Below, piece after piece: positions 24,802 to 32,788 of a stretch of 39,266 bases of DNA. Location of the stretch: the NCBI GenBank assembly GCA_002715305.1, contig PAYV01000007.1, positions 1 to 39,266 on the forward strand, in the 5' to 3' direction. Within the stretch, counting starts at the first letter, position 1; every line of letters starts with the position of its first letter. The notes below the pieces were generated by a model that searched no databases, was not told where the DNA came from, and saw only the letters and a program-made list of their open reading frames with translations. Source of the DNA: Rickettsiales bacterium (GTDB taxonomy: Bacteria; Pseudomonadota; Alphaproteobacteria; Methylaequorales; Methylaequoraceae). The position numbers and the translations under genes are program-made.

Positions 24802-24829
24802 ATTATATCATCAAATAATTGTAATTCAA
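24802..24829 (-). promoter_or_regulatory. promoter of the regulator operon, probably leaderless
   Basis: On the minus strand: TTGAAT (24,829-24,824), 16-base spacer, TATAAT (24,807-24,802). Only six bases separate the -10 hexamer from the GTG start codon at 24,795, which puts the expected transcription start at or within a base or two of the start codon. Hexamers and spacing equal those of the second-unit promoter at 7,806-7,833. Confidence 0.62.
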
Positions 24830-24832
24830 GTA

Positions 24833-24854
24833 TTGAAATTCACTGTGTGAATTT
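24833..24854 (-). promoter_or_regulatory. candidate operator and palindrome upstream of the regulator promoter
   Basis: Two signals overlap here. The minus strand reads TGAATTTCAA (24,842-24,833), three bases upstream of the -35 hexamer, exactly as upstream of the second-unit promoter. A perfect 8-bp inverted repeat, AAATTCAC-TGT-GTGAATTT (24,836-24,854), overlaps it. A winged-helix dimer site giving autoregulation is the simplest reading. The palindrome could instead be a weak terminator for the upstream fcl gene, but no T run follows it. Confidence 0.5.
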
Positions 24855-24917
24855 TAAGTTGAAATAAAGTTTTGTTGTTTGTTTTTATATGGCTTTAATA
24901 TTTAAAATAAACAAAAA

Positions 24918-25982
24918 TCATCTTCTTAAATATTTTAACTGTTTTTTATACCAATAATAATATTCGGCTAATCCATCATCAAGATTGATCCTCGCTTTCC
25001 AACCAAGAGAATTAATTTTCTTTACACATAACAATTTTCTAAAAGTTCCATCTGGCTTTGACCGATCAAAAATAATTTTTCCTTTAAATCCAACAATATG
25101 TTTTATTTTTTTTGCAAAATCTCTTATAGAAATTTCCTTACCAGTTCCAATGTTTATAATTTCGTTTGAACTGTATTTTTTTGATAAAAAAATACATGCA
25201 TCTGCAAGATCATCTACATGCATAAATTCTCTGAAAGGATTTCCTGAACCCCAGACTTTTACTTCTTTTGAATTTAAAATTTTAGCATTATGAAATCTAT
25301 CCAATAGAGCAGCAGGCACATGACTATTAATTCCGTTAAAATTATCTCCTGGACCATATAGATTAGTAGGCATAACAGAAATAAAATCACAACCATATTG
25401 TTTTCTGTAAGCTTGACAGAGTTTAATGCCAGCAATTTTTGCTATTGCGTACCATTCATTAGTTGGTTCAGGCTTGCCATTAAGAAGTTGGTCTTCGTTC
25501 ATAGGTTGTTTAGAATCTTTTGGATATATGCATGAAGACCCTAAATAAATTAATTTTTTTATTTTATTTTTGTAAGCAGCATTAATAACATTTGTTGCTA
25601 TAAGAATGTTTTGATATATAAAGTCTGCAGGAAAATTACTATTTGCGTGAATTCCACCAACTTTTCCAGCAGTTAAAAAAATAACCTCAGGCTTGTTAAG
25701 TTTCATCCATTTTTCAACAGAATTTTGAGACAATAAATCTAATTTTTTACGAGAAACTGTAATTACATCATAGTTTTTATTTAATTTTTTAAATATTGCC
25801 TTACCCACCATACCATTATGACCAACTACCCAAATCTTTTTGTCTTTAAGATTAAAGTTTTTATTAGGTTTGATTAATGACGATAATTTAGTGTCTCTTA
25901 ATGATTTTAAACCATTAATATCATACTTTAAGTCAAGTCTACTCTTAAAATTATCAGATTTATCTAAAATTTGAGTTCTCAT
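24918..25982 (-). CDS. fcl: GDP-L-fucose synthase (GDP-4-keto-6-deoxymannose epimerase/reductase) with N-terminal extension
   Basis: A 354-residue extended SDR. The core starts at about residue 49 with KIWVVGHNGMVG, the GxxGxxG of fucose synthases. The catalytic set is Ser150 in GSSCIYP, Tyr178 and Lys182 in EWYAIAKIAG. MPTNLYGPGDNF and FREFMHVDDLADA are also diagnostic. It turns GDP-4-keto-6-deoxymannose into GDP-fucose. The partner dehydratase gmd is not in the window. About 48 residues precede the core, where most family members have only a few. No ATG is available nearer the core, so the extension is either real or translation begins at a non-ATG codon. It is divergent from cysQ and is the first minus-strand gene of the locus. 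Confidence 0.88.
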   Translation of the reverse strand: MRTQILDKSDNFKSRLDLKYDINGLKSLRDTKLSSLIKPNKNFNLKDKKIWVVGHNGMVGKAIFKKLNKNYDVITVSRKKLDLLSQNSVEKWMKLNKPEVIFLTAGKVGGIHANSNFPADFIYQNILIATNVINAAYKNKIKKLIYLGSSCIYPKDSKQPMNEDQLLNGKPEPTNEWYAIAKIAGIKLCQAYRKQYGCDFISVMPTNLYGPGDNFNGINSHVPAALLDRFHNAKILNSKEVKVWGSGNPFREFMHVDDLADACIFLSKKYSSNEIINIGTGKEISIRDFAKKIKHIVGFKGKIIFDRSKPDGTFRKLLCVKKINSLGWKARINLDDGLAEYYYWYKKQLKYLRR

Positions 25983-26117
25983 ATTTAAAATCCTAGAAAT
26001 AGACTAATTAATCAGCATTTTTCATGCCAAAATGTAATATAAGGAATTATATTTATTAAGTTCTCAATAGTAGTAATAATTTATTTCTTAGTTCATAATG
26101 TGTGTTATGTTAAGCTA

Positions 26118-26900
26118 ATGATTTCATTTTCAGAAATTGAATTTATAAAAAAAACAATAACATTAGCAGGAAAGAAAACCTTGGATTTTCAAAAAGAAAA
26201 TCTTAAAATAGAATTCAAAGAGGATGAATCCCCACTGACAAATGCAGATTTAATTAGTAACGAAGTAATAGTTTCTAACTTGAAAAGTAAATTTAATAGT
26301 ATTTCAATAATTTCTGAAGAAAATAAAAATAGAATAGTTTCAGATTATTTTTTTTTAATAGATCCTCTTGACGGAACAAAAGAATTTATAAAGGGAAGTG
26401 CCGAATTTACAGTAAACATCGCTTTAATAAAAAATAAGAAACCATGCTTTGGTTTTATATATATCCCTAGGCTTAATAAAATTTTCTGGAATGATAAAAA
26501 TAAATCATTTGTTGAAATAAACAAAAAGAAAAAAGTTATTGAATGTAGAAATTGTTTTAAAGTTTTAGATATAGAAATAAGTAAATCTCATATGGATAAA
26601 AAAACAGAAAAATTTGTTAAGAATATAAAATTTGGAAAAGTAAACAGGATTGGTTCATCATTGAAAATATGCAATATTGCTGAGGGAAAATCAAATATTT
26701 ACCCAAGGTTTGGAAAAACTATGGAGTGGGATATAGCTGCAGGTCATTCAATTTTAAAAAAAGCAGGAGGGGAAATTTTCTCTACTAGTCTTTTACCCTT
26801 GGCTTACGGAAAAAAAAATTTTTTAAACGAATCATTTATTGCTATCGGTGGAAGAGAAATTCCAAAGATGATAATCAAAAAATTTACCTCAAATCTGTAA
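26118..26900 (+). CDS. cysQ: 3'(2'),5'-bisphosphate nucleotidase, inositol monophosphatase family
   Basis: Read from the ATG at 26,118, a 260-residue protein. Metal-binding motifs are SEEN at about 66-69, DPLDGTKEFIKG at 82-93 (the D-P-x-D-G-T signature) and WDIAAGHSIL in the C-terminal half. The KEF after DGT is typical of CysQ rather than of true inositol monophosphatases. It removes the 3'-phosphate of PAP/PAPS formed in sulfate metabolism. A GTG at 26,100 would add six residues, but the ATG fits the family start better. It is followed with no gap (TAA then ATG) by a membrane-protein gene. Inositol monophosphatase activity remains possible. Confidence 0.86.
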   Translation: MISFSEIEFIKKTITLAGKKTLDFQKENLKIEFKEDESPLTNADLISNEVIVSNLKSKFNSISIISEENKNRIVSDYFFLIDPLDGTKEFIKGSAEFTVNIALIKNKKPCFGFIYIPRLNKIFWNDKNKSFVEINKKKKVIECRNCFKVLDIEISKSHMDKKTEKFVKNIKFGKVNRIGSSLKICNIAEGKSNIYPRFGKTMEWDIAAGHSILKKAGGEIFSTSLLPLAYGKKNFLNESFIAIGGREIPKMIIKKFTSNL

Positions 26901-28232
26901 ATGTTAAAAAAGAATTATTACAAAGAATCAATTATTTTTTTTTCTTGTGGGATTTTAATTTTATTTTTTTTTCCAAATTTTTTTTCTGAAATTGAACCTG
27001 ATAGTTATCAGTATATTTACAATAACTCAAATCGAAAAAGTTTATATCCAATGTTTATAGATATCTTTGGTATTGAAAAAGATGGAAATTATTTTTGGGT
27101 AATTTTTCTTCAACACTTAATACTCAATTTCAGTGTTGTCTATTTGATGTCAACACTTCACAATTTTAATCTTTCTATATTTATGAAAATATTATTTTTT
27201 ATTTTTTTATTTTTAAATATTTATTACATTTCTTTTCCAGCAACAATTTTGACTGAATCTTTATTTTTCTCAGTTGTAAATTTTTCAACAGGGTTATCAA
27301 TCAAAGTAATTTATGAGAAAAATAAAAGTTTTTTTTCTTTAGGGTTGCTTTTAGGGTTAATATTGTCCTTAAAATCTATAGGAATAATTTTATCACTATC
27401 TTTTATATTTTTTATTTTCTATTTAACAAAGCTTAATAAAAAAAAAATTATTTTTTTACTTTTTGGTCTTCTAGTTTTTCCGACTATTGAAAGATTTTAT
27501 CATGGTAAATATTCTATTGGTTCAAAAGGTGATTCAGTTTTATATCAGAGTTTTTTAGGTAAAATCTTTATGATAAGTGGTCAAAAAGATTTCGAAAAGT
27601 CTGTCTTTATTGATAAAGATGATAATTTAATTAAAGATTTAATAAAACAATCATCTTCCGTAAACAAATTTCTAGACGAAATTAAAAATCCATATTTGTT
27701 TCTTGATCTTCATGCTGATTACGAAGTTATTGCTCAATATCAAATATTAGAAATAAATGATCAAAATAGAGAGGAAATTCGAAACTTGTTTTTCAGAATT
27801 TTAGAAAAATATCCAACTCAATTTCTTAAGTTATCTTTAAATCATTATCTAGGACTATGGTTTCCTGGAGGAAAACAAATTTTTCTTAATGAATACCTTT
27901 ATGAAAATCAAAATGTTCAATTGCCACTTAAGGAGGAATTAAATAATGTTTCAGGATCTACATTAGGCATTTCGAAAATGCTTCTTTTGTTAAATCTTAT
28001 TTTTTTTAATATACTTTTATTGAGCTTTACATTAATCACAATAAATAGTTTAGTAAATTTATATAAACGAAAAATAGATTTGATTGACGCTTTTGTAATT
28101 ATAATTCAAATCTATTTAATAGCTGTTTCATTTACAAATATTTCTACGCCAAGATATTTTATGCCAATATATCCGTTAACTTTACTAATTGTTTTTTCAA
28201 AATTCAGAAATTATTCTCGAAACTTTATTTGA
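26901..28232 (+). CDS. multi-pass membrane protein, possible GT-C-type glycosyltransferase
   Basis: A 443-residue protein with around ten hydrophobic helices and a hydrophilic stretch at about 210-300. After helix 1 comes EPDSYQYIYNNSNRKSLYPMF: an acidic residue in the first extracytoplasmic loop, then an aromatic and Arg/Leu-Tyr-Pro block. That arrangement is seen in GT-C membrane glycosyltransferases (ArnT/PMT-like), which use polyprenyl-phosphate sugars. TPRYFMPIYPL near the C-terminus also fits that group. The similarity is of pattern, not of a clear family match. It immediately follows cysQ and is probably cotranscribed. Confidence 0.5.
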   Translation: MLKKNYYKESIIFFSCGILILFFFPNFFSEIEPDSYQYIYNNSNRKSLYPMFIDIFGIEKDGNYFWVIFLQHLILNFSVVYLMSTLHNFNLSIFMKILFFIFLFLNIYYISFPATILTESLFFSVVNFSTGLSIKVIYEKNKSFFSLGLLLGLILSLKSIGIILSLSFIFFIFYLTKLNKKKIIFLLFGLLVFPTIERFYHGKYSIGSKGDSVLYQSFLGKIFMISGQKDFEKSVFIDKDDNLIKDLIKQSSSVNKFLDEIKNPYLFLDLHADYEVIAQYQILEINDQNREEIRNLFFRILEKYPTQFLKLSLNHYLGLWFPGGKQIFLNEYLYENQNVQLPLKEELNNVSGSTLGISKMLLLLNLIFFNILLLSFTLITINSLVNLYKRKIDLIDAFVIIIQIYLIAVSFTNISTPRYFMPIYPLTLLIVFSKFRNYSRNFI

Positions 28233-28319
28233 TATATTAAAGTTCTTCTATCATTTTTTTATTTAGTTAACATAAGATTTATTAAAATTTAAATTAAAAA
28301 ATTATATTTTATTTGCGTA

Positions 28320-28348
28320 TTGATGTGTAAAATCCTTGAAAGTATATT
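28320..28348 (+). promoter_or_regulatory. promoter of psiE, probably leaderless
   Basis: TTGATG (28,320-28,325), 17-base spacer, TATATT (28,343-28,348), then six bases to the ATG at 28,355. As at the regulator operon, the expected start of transcription coincides with the start codon. The 122 bp gap before it shows nothing else recognisable. Confidence 0.5.
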
Positions 28349-28354
28349 AGTAAT

Positions 28355-28738
28355 ATGGATTTACAAAAAATTATAAGAATTGTACAGAGTGGAGCGGTTC
28401 TTCTTATCTTTCTAGGTGCAGCAATAGGCTTTGGAACAGAAATTCTTGTAATGTTTAATAAAGGATCAATCCAACTTGCTGATTTGCTTTTGCTCTTCAT
28501 TTATGTTGAAGTGATGGGAATGGTAAGAGTTTACCTTTTAAGTGAAGAAATAAGAATCACTTACCCTTTAATAATTTCAATTACAGCAATATCAAGATTA
28601 ATAATACTTCAGAAAAAAGACCTTGATCCTTCAATTCTTGTTTATGAATCTATCGCTATTTTAATAATTGCGGCTGCAATTATAGTTCTTCGTTTAAGAT
28701 ACCTAAGAGTACTTAAACCTAAAAAAGATCAAAAGTGA
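28355..28738 (+). CDS. psiE: PsiE-family membrane protein
   Basis: A 127-residue protein with four membrane helices (about 11-32, 41-62, 71-86, 97-113). The conserved PsiE core is present: LLLLFIYVEVMGMVRVYL, then the short basic loop and RITYPLIISITAISRLIIL. PsiE was named as phosphate-starvation-inducible in enterobacteria; its molecular role is not known. Its stop overlaps the GTG start of the PAP2 phosphatase gene in GTGA, so the two are translationally coupled, linking it to a phosphatase acting at the membrane. No Pho box was recognised upstream. Confidence 0.87.
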   Translation: MDLQKIIRIVQSGAVLLIFLGAAIGFGTEILVMFNKGSIQLADLLLLFIYVEVMGMVRVYLLSEEIRITYPLIISITAISRLIILQKKDLDPSILVYESIAILIIAAAIIVLRLRYLRVLKPKKDQK

Positions 28739-29427
28739 TTAACTTTTTTCGTAAGAAAAATTCTTTATTTTTATTTTTTGCCTATAACTCTTTAGCCTTT
28801 ACTTTTTTTTTAATTATTTTTTTGTTATTCCCAAAATTAGACATAATAATCTCAAATTTTTTTTTTTTGGAAGGCAAATTTTTATCAGATAAATATATTT
28901 TTATTAAAGATTTAAGAGCTTTCTTAAAGAATTTAATGATATGTATACCAATTTTAGCTTTAGTTTTTTTATTAAAAAATATAATTGATAAAAAGAGAAA
29001 AATAATTGATAGAATAAAATTTAGAACAAAATTTTTTTGTATTGGATTAATTTTAGGACCAATACTTGGTTCTGGACTAATTGCTAACTTATATTTTAAA
29101 GAAAATTGGGGAAGGGCGCGTCCAGTCCATATCGAAGAATTTGGAGGTACAAAAAACTTCACACCTGCATTTATAAAGTCAGATCAATGTGAAACTAATT
29201 GTTCATGGATAAGTGGTGAAACATCAGCTGCGTTTTCATTTGTAATGGGGACTATTATATTAAAAAATTCTTTATTTTTTGTGTTAAATATAATTCTAGG
29301 AATTTTAGTTTTTTTTTGTAGGTTAACTATGGGAGGTCACTTTTTTACCGATAACATTTTTTCTGTTATTTTTATGTTTTATATAGCCATAATTTATAGA
29401 ATTTTAGTTTCTAAATTTTTTAAATAA
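28735..29427 (+). CDS. PAP2-superfamily membrane phosphatase
   Basis: A 230-residue membrane protein beginning at a GTG coupled to psiE. Motif 1, K-x6-RP, is at 122-130 (KENWGRARP). Motif 3, R-x5-H-x3-D, is complete at Arg196/His202/Asp206 (RLTMGGHFFTD). Motif 2, usually PSGH, reads ISGE at 159-162, so the first catalytic-site His is replaced by Glu; Ser160 and Gly161 remain. Cys152 and Cys156 just before it could form a disulfide in the periplasm. By family it would dephosphorylate a lipid such as undecaprenyl diphosphate, phosphatidylglycerophosphate or lipid A. The substrate is not readable from sequence. Confidence 0.8.
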   Translation: MINFFRKKNSLFLFFAYNSLAFTFFLIIFLLFPKLDIIISNFFFLEGKFLSDKYIFIKDLRAFLKNLMICIPILALVFLLKNIIDKKRKIIDRIKFRTKFFCIGLILGPILGSGLIANLYFKENWGRARPVHIEEFGGTKNFTPAFIKSDQCETNCSWISGETSAAFSFVMGTIILKNSLFFVLNIILGILVFFCRLTMGGHFFTDNIFSVIFMFYIAIIYRILVSKFFK

Positions 29428-29432
29428 ATCCT

Positions 29433-30387
29433 ATGGTAAAAGTTTTAATTTTAGTTGATCAAAAAAAAAGTAGTGAAAACCAAGCCAATGCCTTATTTAA
29501 TAACTTAAAAAATCTAAGTAAAAAAAAAAATTGTTAAAGAAACTAGGGTTATTTTAAAAAAAAAAATTCATTTTTTACCCAATTTGGGTATTTTCCTTAT
29601 ACTAAAAATACAATCTTTTTTCGTCACTGAAAATAAAGAAAAATTCAATTTAATTATTTCCTGTGGAAGAATAACTGCCCCTTATAGCGTTATTTTAAAG
29701 CAGAAATTAAATATAAAGAATATTCATATTCTTAACCCCTATTTAAATTTCAAAAATTTTGATACGGTCATATTACCAAACCACGATAAAGTAAAAATAA
29801 ATAAAAAAGTATTAAATTCAACTGGTATCTTAGCTGATAAACAAAAACTTATTTTTACGAGATCACAGTTATCAAATTTTGAAAATATTTTAGAACTAAA
29901 AAAAAAAAAGGTAATATCAATTCTTATTGGAGGTTCAGGAAAAAGTTCAACAATGTCACTAGATGATATTAGACCAGTTTTAAAAGTAGTTAACGATCTA
30001 AATGATAAACATAAAGTCATTTTTCTGTTTTCAAGAAGAACACCAGAATTTATAAAAAAATTCATAATAAATGAAAAAAGATCTATTGATAACTTCTACC
30101 CACAAAACAATTTTAACCCATATTGGTTCCTATTAAATAGATCTGATTGTATACTTGTTACTGCTGATTCAATTAGTATGACATCTGAAGCTTTACTGAC
30201 TGGTAAACCAATACTGATAATACCAATAATAAAAATTAAGGAAAAAATTAAAAATTTTCATTTTGATTTAAAAAAGCAAGGGTTAATAAAATTTTTTAAA
30301 AATGATATTATTTTCTGGAAGAATAAGTGCTTGGATGAATCAAAGAGAATTGCCTATTTAGTTAAAAAAAAAATTGGATCTTTTTAG
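29433..30387 (+). pseudogene. ELM1-family protein (PF06258-like), interrupted by a single-base frameshift in an A run
   Basis: The gene starts at ATG 29,433 (MVKVLILVDQKKSSENQANALF) and stops early at 29,535-29,537, just after 11 A residues at 29,520-29,530. Removing one A restores one frame to 30,387 (about 317 residues), passing through ISCGRITAPYSV, ILIGGSGKSSTMS, FLFSRRTPEF and the SDCILVTADSISMTSEALLTGKPI block. These are the features of the ELM1 family, named after a plant mitochondrial fission protein and common in alphaproteobacteria, with a GT-B-like fold. The remaining open frame would have to start at a TTG (29,584), lacking the N-terminal strand. It follows the phosphatase by 5 bp. 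It could be a sequencing error, a slippage-read gene or a real pseudogene. Confidence 0.78.
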
Positions 30388-30389
30388 AG

Positions 30390-31253
30390 CTACCAGCGAT
30401 TATGAATCCATAACCATTGTTCAGGGTTTTTTTTGATCCATCTTTCTATATATTTATTTAGATAAGATAGAATTTCATTTTCATTCTTTATTTCTCTTAA
30501 TTTTTTGTATTCAATTTGTTCAAAATATTCTATTTTAAATTTTGTTCCTTTAATTCTTGTACATACTGCTGGAATAATTGAACATTTAAATTTCAAAGCT
30601 AATTTTGCTATTGCAGGTGCTGTCATCACATTTGTACCAAAAAACTTAGATTGAATTCCATCATTCATTTTTTGATCAATCAACATTCCTAAACTTTCAT
30701 TATTCTTCAACGCTTTGATACAATCTTTGGCTCCTTCTTGTCCTTTTTTTATTAGGTTAACACCATAGTCTAAACGAATTTTTCTTAAAAGCCATTCAAC
30801 GTATTTATTATTCGGTGCTCTATAAATAAAATGAATTTTGAAACCACTTTGAGTTAAAGGATGAGAAGTAAGTTCCCAATTACCTAAATGAGCTGAAAAG
30901 AAAATACAATTTTTATTTTTTTTTAAAGGATTAATTAGATTTTGTAAATTTTTTATATCTATATTAGAGTTTTCAAAAACCTTTATTTTTTTTAAATGAG
31001 GATATTCACCGATTATTCTCCCAAAATGGAACCACATTTTTCTTATAATCTTTTTTTTTTCCTTAATACTTTTTTTAGGAAAAATTCTGTTTAAATTTGA
31101 AATTGCTAATTTATTTCTATTTGAAAAAAAACCAAATATCAAAAAAATCATACCACCAGAAAAAGAAGAGAGTCTTAATCCAATGAATTTACTAAATAAA
31201 AAAAAAAAGGAAATTAAAAAAAATTCAAAAAAATTTTTTATCAAATTTATCAT
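30390..31253 (-). CDS. lpxL: lipid A biosynthesis acyltransferase (LpxL/HtrB family)
   Basis: A 287-residue protein with an N-terminal membrane anchor (about 9-42). The acyltransferase H-x4-E motif is at His122-Glu127 (HLGNWE), followed by IYRAPNNKYVEWLL, GMLIDQKMNDGI with the conserved DQ, and TAPAIAKLAL. It adds a secondary acyl chain to Kdo-lipid A or a lipid A precursor on the inner membrane, using acyl-ACP. This supports an LPS-bearing Gram-negative cell. The gene is convergent with the ELM1 gene, 2 bp apart. A gap of 50 bp separates it from cobA upstream; both are on the minus strand and may share a transcript. LpxL versus LpxM cannot be separated by eye. Confidence 0.88.
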   Translation of the reverse strand: MINLIKNFFEFFLISFFFLFSKFIGLRLSSFSGGMIFLIFGFFSNRNKLAISNLNRIFPKKSIKEKKKIIRKMWFHFGRIIGEYPHLKKIKVFENSNIDIKNLQNLINPLKKNKNCIFFSAHLGNWELTSHPLTQSGFKIHFIYRAPNNKYVEWLLRKIRLDYGVNLIKKGQEGAKDCIKALKNNESLGMLIDQKMNDGIQSKFFGTNVMTAPAIAKLALKFKCSIIPAVCTRIKGTKFKIEYFEQIEYKKLREIKNENEILSYLNKYIERWIKKNPEQWLWIHNRW

Positions 31254-31303
31254 TTAATTCGATTATAAATCAAAAAGTAATTAAATGAAAAAAAAATGTA
31301 AAA

Positions 31304-32038
31304 TCAATCTACTACTATTATCGCAGGAGACTTAACATCCGCTTTTTTTTTTAAATTTTTTAAATTTCCAAGCTTTAATTTCCATATTTTTTCATTTTCT
31401 AGAGATGCATTATAAATAATGGAAACCTTTGTATCTTTACTTTTACCATTTTCAATTAATTTACAAGAAATTTTTTCTAATTGTCCAATTCCCATGTAAA
31501 TAATTATTCTACCATTATTTGAACAAATTGATTTGAAATTAATATCTACATTTGGATAATTAATTGATTTATGACCTGTAATTAAATTACAAATATGAGA
31601 ATCATTAAAGAAATTTGAATTTAATTTTTTTATAGATTCTTGAGAAGCTGTTATACCAGAGAATACTTTAAATTTAATTTTATTGTTCTTCAAGTATTCT
31701 GATTCTTGACTTACTCTACTGAAAAAAGATGGGTCTCCCCCTTTAAGTCTTAAAACTTTATTACCTTTTTTAGCATATTTAACCAGCCAAAGATTAATAT
31801 CATTTTGAGAACATGCTTTTTTATTTTTTAATTTTCCTGCAAAAATCAATTTTGCATACTTTTTACAATATTTTAAAATTTCCTTATTCACTAGCGCATC
31901 ATAAATCACAACATCCGCAATCATTAAAATGTTTAAGACTCTATATGTTAGAAGTTTAACTGATCCCGGTCCTGCTCCTGCAATTATTACACTGCCATCT
32001 TCAAATTCTGTTCTTATAGGTTTATAATTACTAAGCAT
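31304..32038 (-). CDS. cobA: uroporphyrinogen-III C-methyltransferase (SUMT)
   Basis: A 244-residue tetrapyrrole methylase. GAGPGSVKLLTYRVL is at 21-35, ADVVIYDALV at 41-50 and RLKGGDPSFFSR at 97-108, all classic SUMT signatures; an SGITAS segment follows near 147. It methylates uroporphyrinogen III at C2 and C7 to give precorrin-2, the branch point to siroheme and cobalamin. It is a stand-alone enzyme, not the CysG fusion. The usual GKR-x-G-rich loop is altered to AGKLKNKKACSQNDIN (67-82), with the spacing kept. No other siroheme or cobalamin gene is nearby. It is divergent from mlaF, with 29 bp between the starts. Confidence 0.88.
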   Translation of the reverse strand: MLSNYKPIRTEFEDGSVIIAGAGPGSVKLLTYRVLNILMIADVVIYDALVNKEILKYCKKYAKLIFAGKLKNKKACSQNDINLWLVKYAKKGNKVLRLKGGDPSFFSRVSQESEYLKNNKIKFKVFSGITASQESIKKLNSNFFNDSHICNLITGHKSINYPNVDINFKSICSNNGRIIIYMGIGQLEKISCKLIENGKSKDTKVSIIYNASLENEKIWKLKLGNLKNLKKKADVKSPAIIVVD

Positions 32039-32067
32039 TTTATAAATAATACCATCAATTTTACTAT

Positions 32068-32787
32068 ATGAAAAATAAGATTGTTTTAAATAAAGCTAAT
32101 GTAATTTTAGGATCAAAAAAGATTTTAACTGATATTTCTTTTCAAGTAACTCAAGATGAACCTTGTTGTATAATTGGGATGGGATCTTCAGGCAAAAGTG
32201 TTTTATTAAAATCAATCCTAGGTTTAATTAATCTTTCCAGTGGAAACATTTCTGTTAATGAAATATCCATTCACAACAAACAATTTAGTTCAATTTTAAA
32301 TACTTTTGGTGTTGTTTTTCAAAAAGATGCACTTTTTGACAGTTTACCAGTTTGGCAAAATATTATGTTTAAAAGTTTAGGAGTAGAAAGTAAAAAAGAT
32401 AATCTAAATAAAGCCAAATCTTTGATTTCAAAAGTTGGTTTGTCAAAAAATGATGCTTTTCTTTTTCCAGCTGAGCTTTCTGGTGGAATGAAGAAAAGGG
32501 TGGCTCTTGCAAGAGCAGTTTCTCATAATCCAAAATTTCTATTACTTGATGATCCAACTGCTGGGCTTGATCCCATTAAAACCAATGTAATTTTTAATCT
32601 TATAAAAGATCTTTCTTATGAACTCAAAATAACATTATTGGCAATTAGCTCTGATATGAGAGGTGTACTTAAATATTTTAATAAAGTTGCAGTTCTAAAA
32701 GAATCGAAGCTTCATTGGTGGGGAAATACAAGTCAAATAAAAAAAAAGCCAACAGAACATATAAAAAAATTACTTGAAAGAACGTAA
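32068..32787 (+). CDS. mlaF: MlaF-type ABC transporter ATP-binding protein
   Basis: A 239-residue ATPase with Walker A GMGSSGKS (37-44), Q-loop FQKDALFDSL (Gln85), signature LSGGMKKR (137-144) and Walker B LLLDDPTAGLDP. The Q-loop with ALFDSLPVWQNI and the LSGGMKKRVALARA signature are characteristic of MlaF/Ttg2A, the ATPase of the phospholipid transport system that keeps outer-membrane asymmetry. The membrane partner MlaE and the MCE protein MlaD are usually adjacent, but none is here. It stands alone, divergent from cobA and ending 1 bp from a convergent small gene. Confidence 0.83.
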   Translation: MKNKIVLNKANVILGSKKILTDISFQVTQDEPCCIIGMGSSGKSVLLKSILGLINLSSGNISVNEISIHNKQFSSILNTFGVVFQKDALFDSLPVWQNIMFKSLGVESKKDNLNKAKSLISKVGLSKNDAFLFPAELSGGMKKRVALARAVSHNPKFLLLDDPTAGLDPIKTNVIFNLIKDLSYELKITLLAISSDMRGVLKYFNKVAVLKESKLHWWGNTSQIKKKPTEHIKKLLERT

Positions 32788-32788
32788 T

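Noticed and set aside
24836..24854. Palindrome as a rho-independent terminator for fcl
   Set aside because: The stem is AT-rich and no U run follows on the minus strand; its place next to a -35 box fits an operator better.
30380..30410. GGTAGC on the minus strand near the end of lpxL, resembling the ops core
   Set aside because: The bases are CTGGTAGCTC, matching only part of the core, and they encode the last Trp and the stop of LpxL. Not in a leader.
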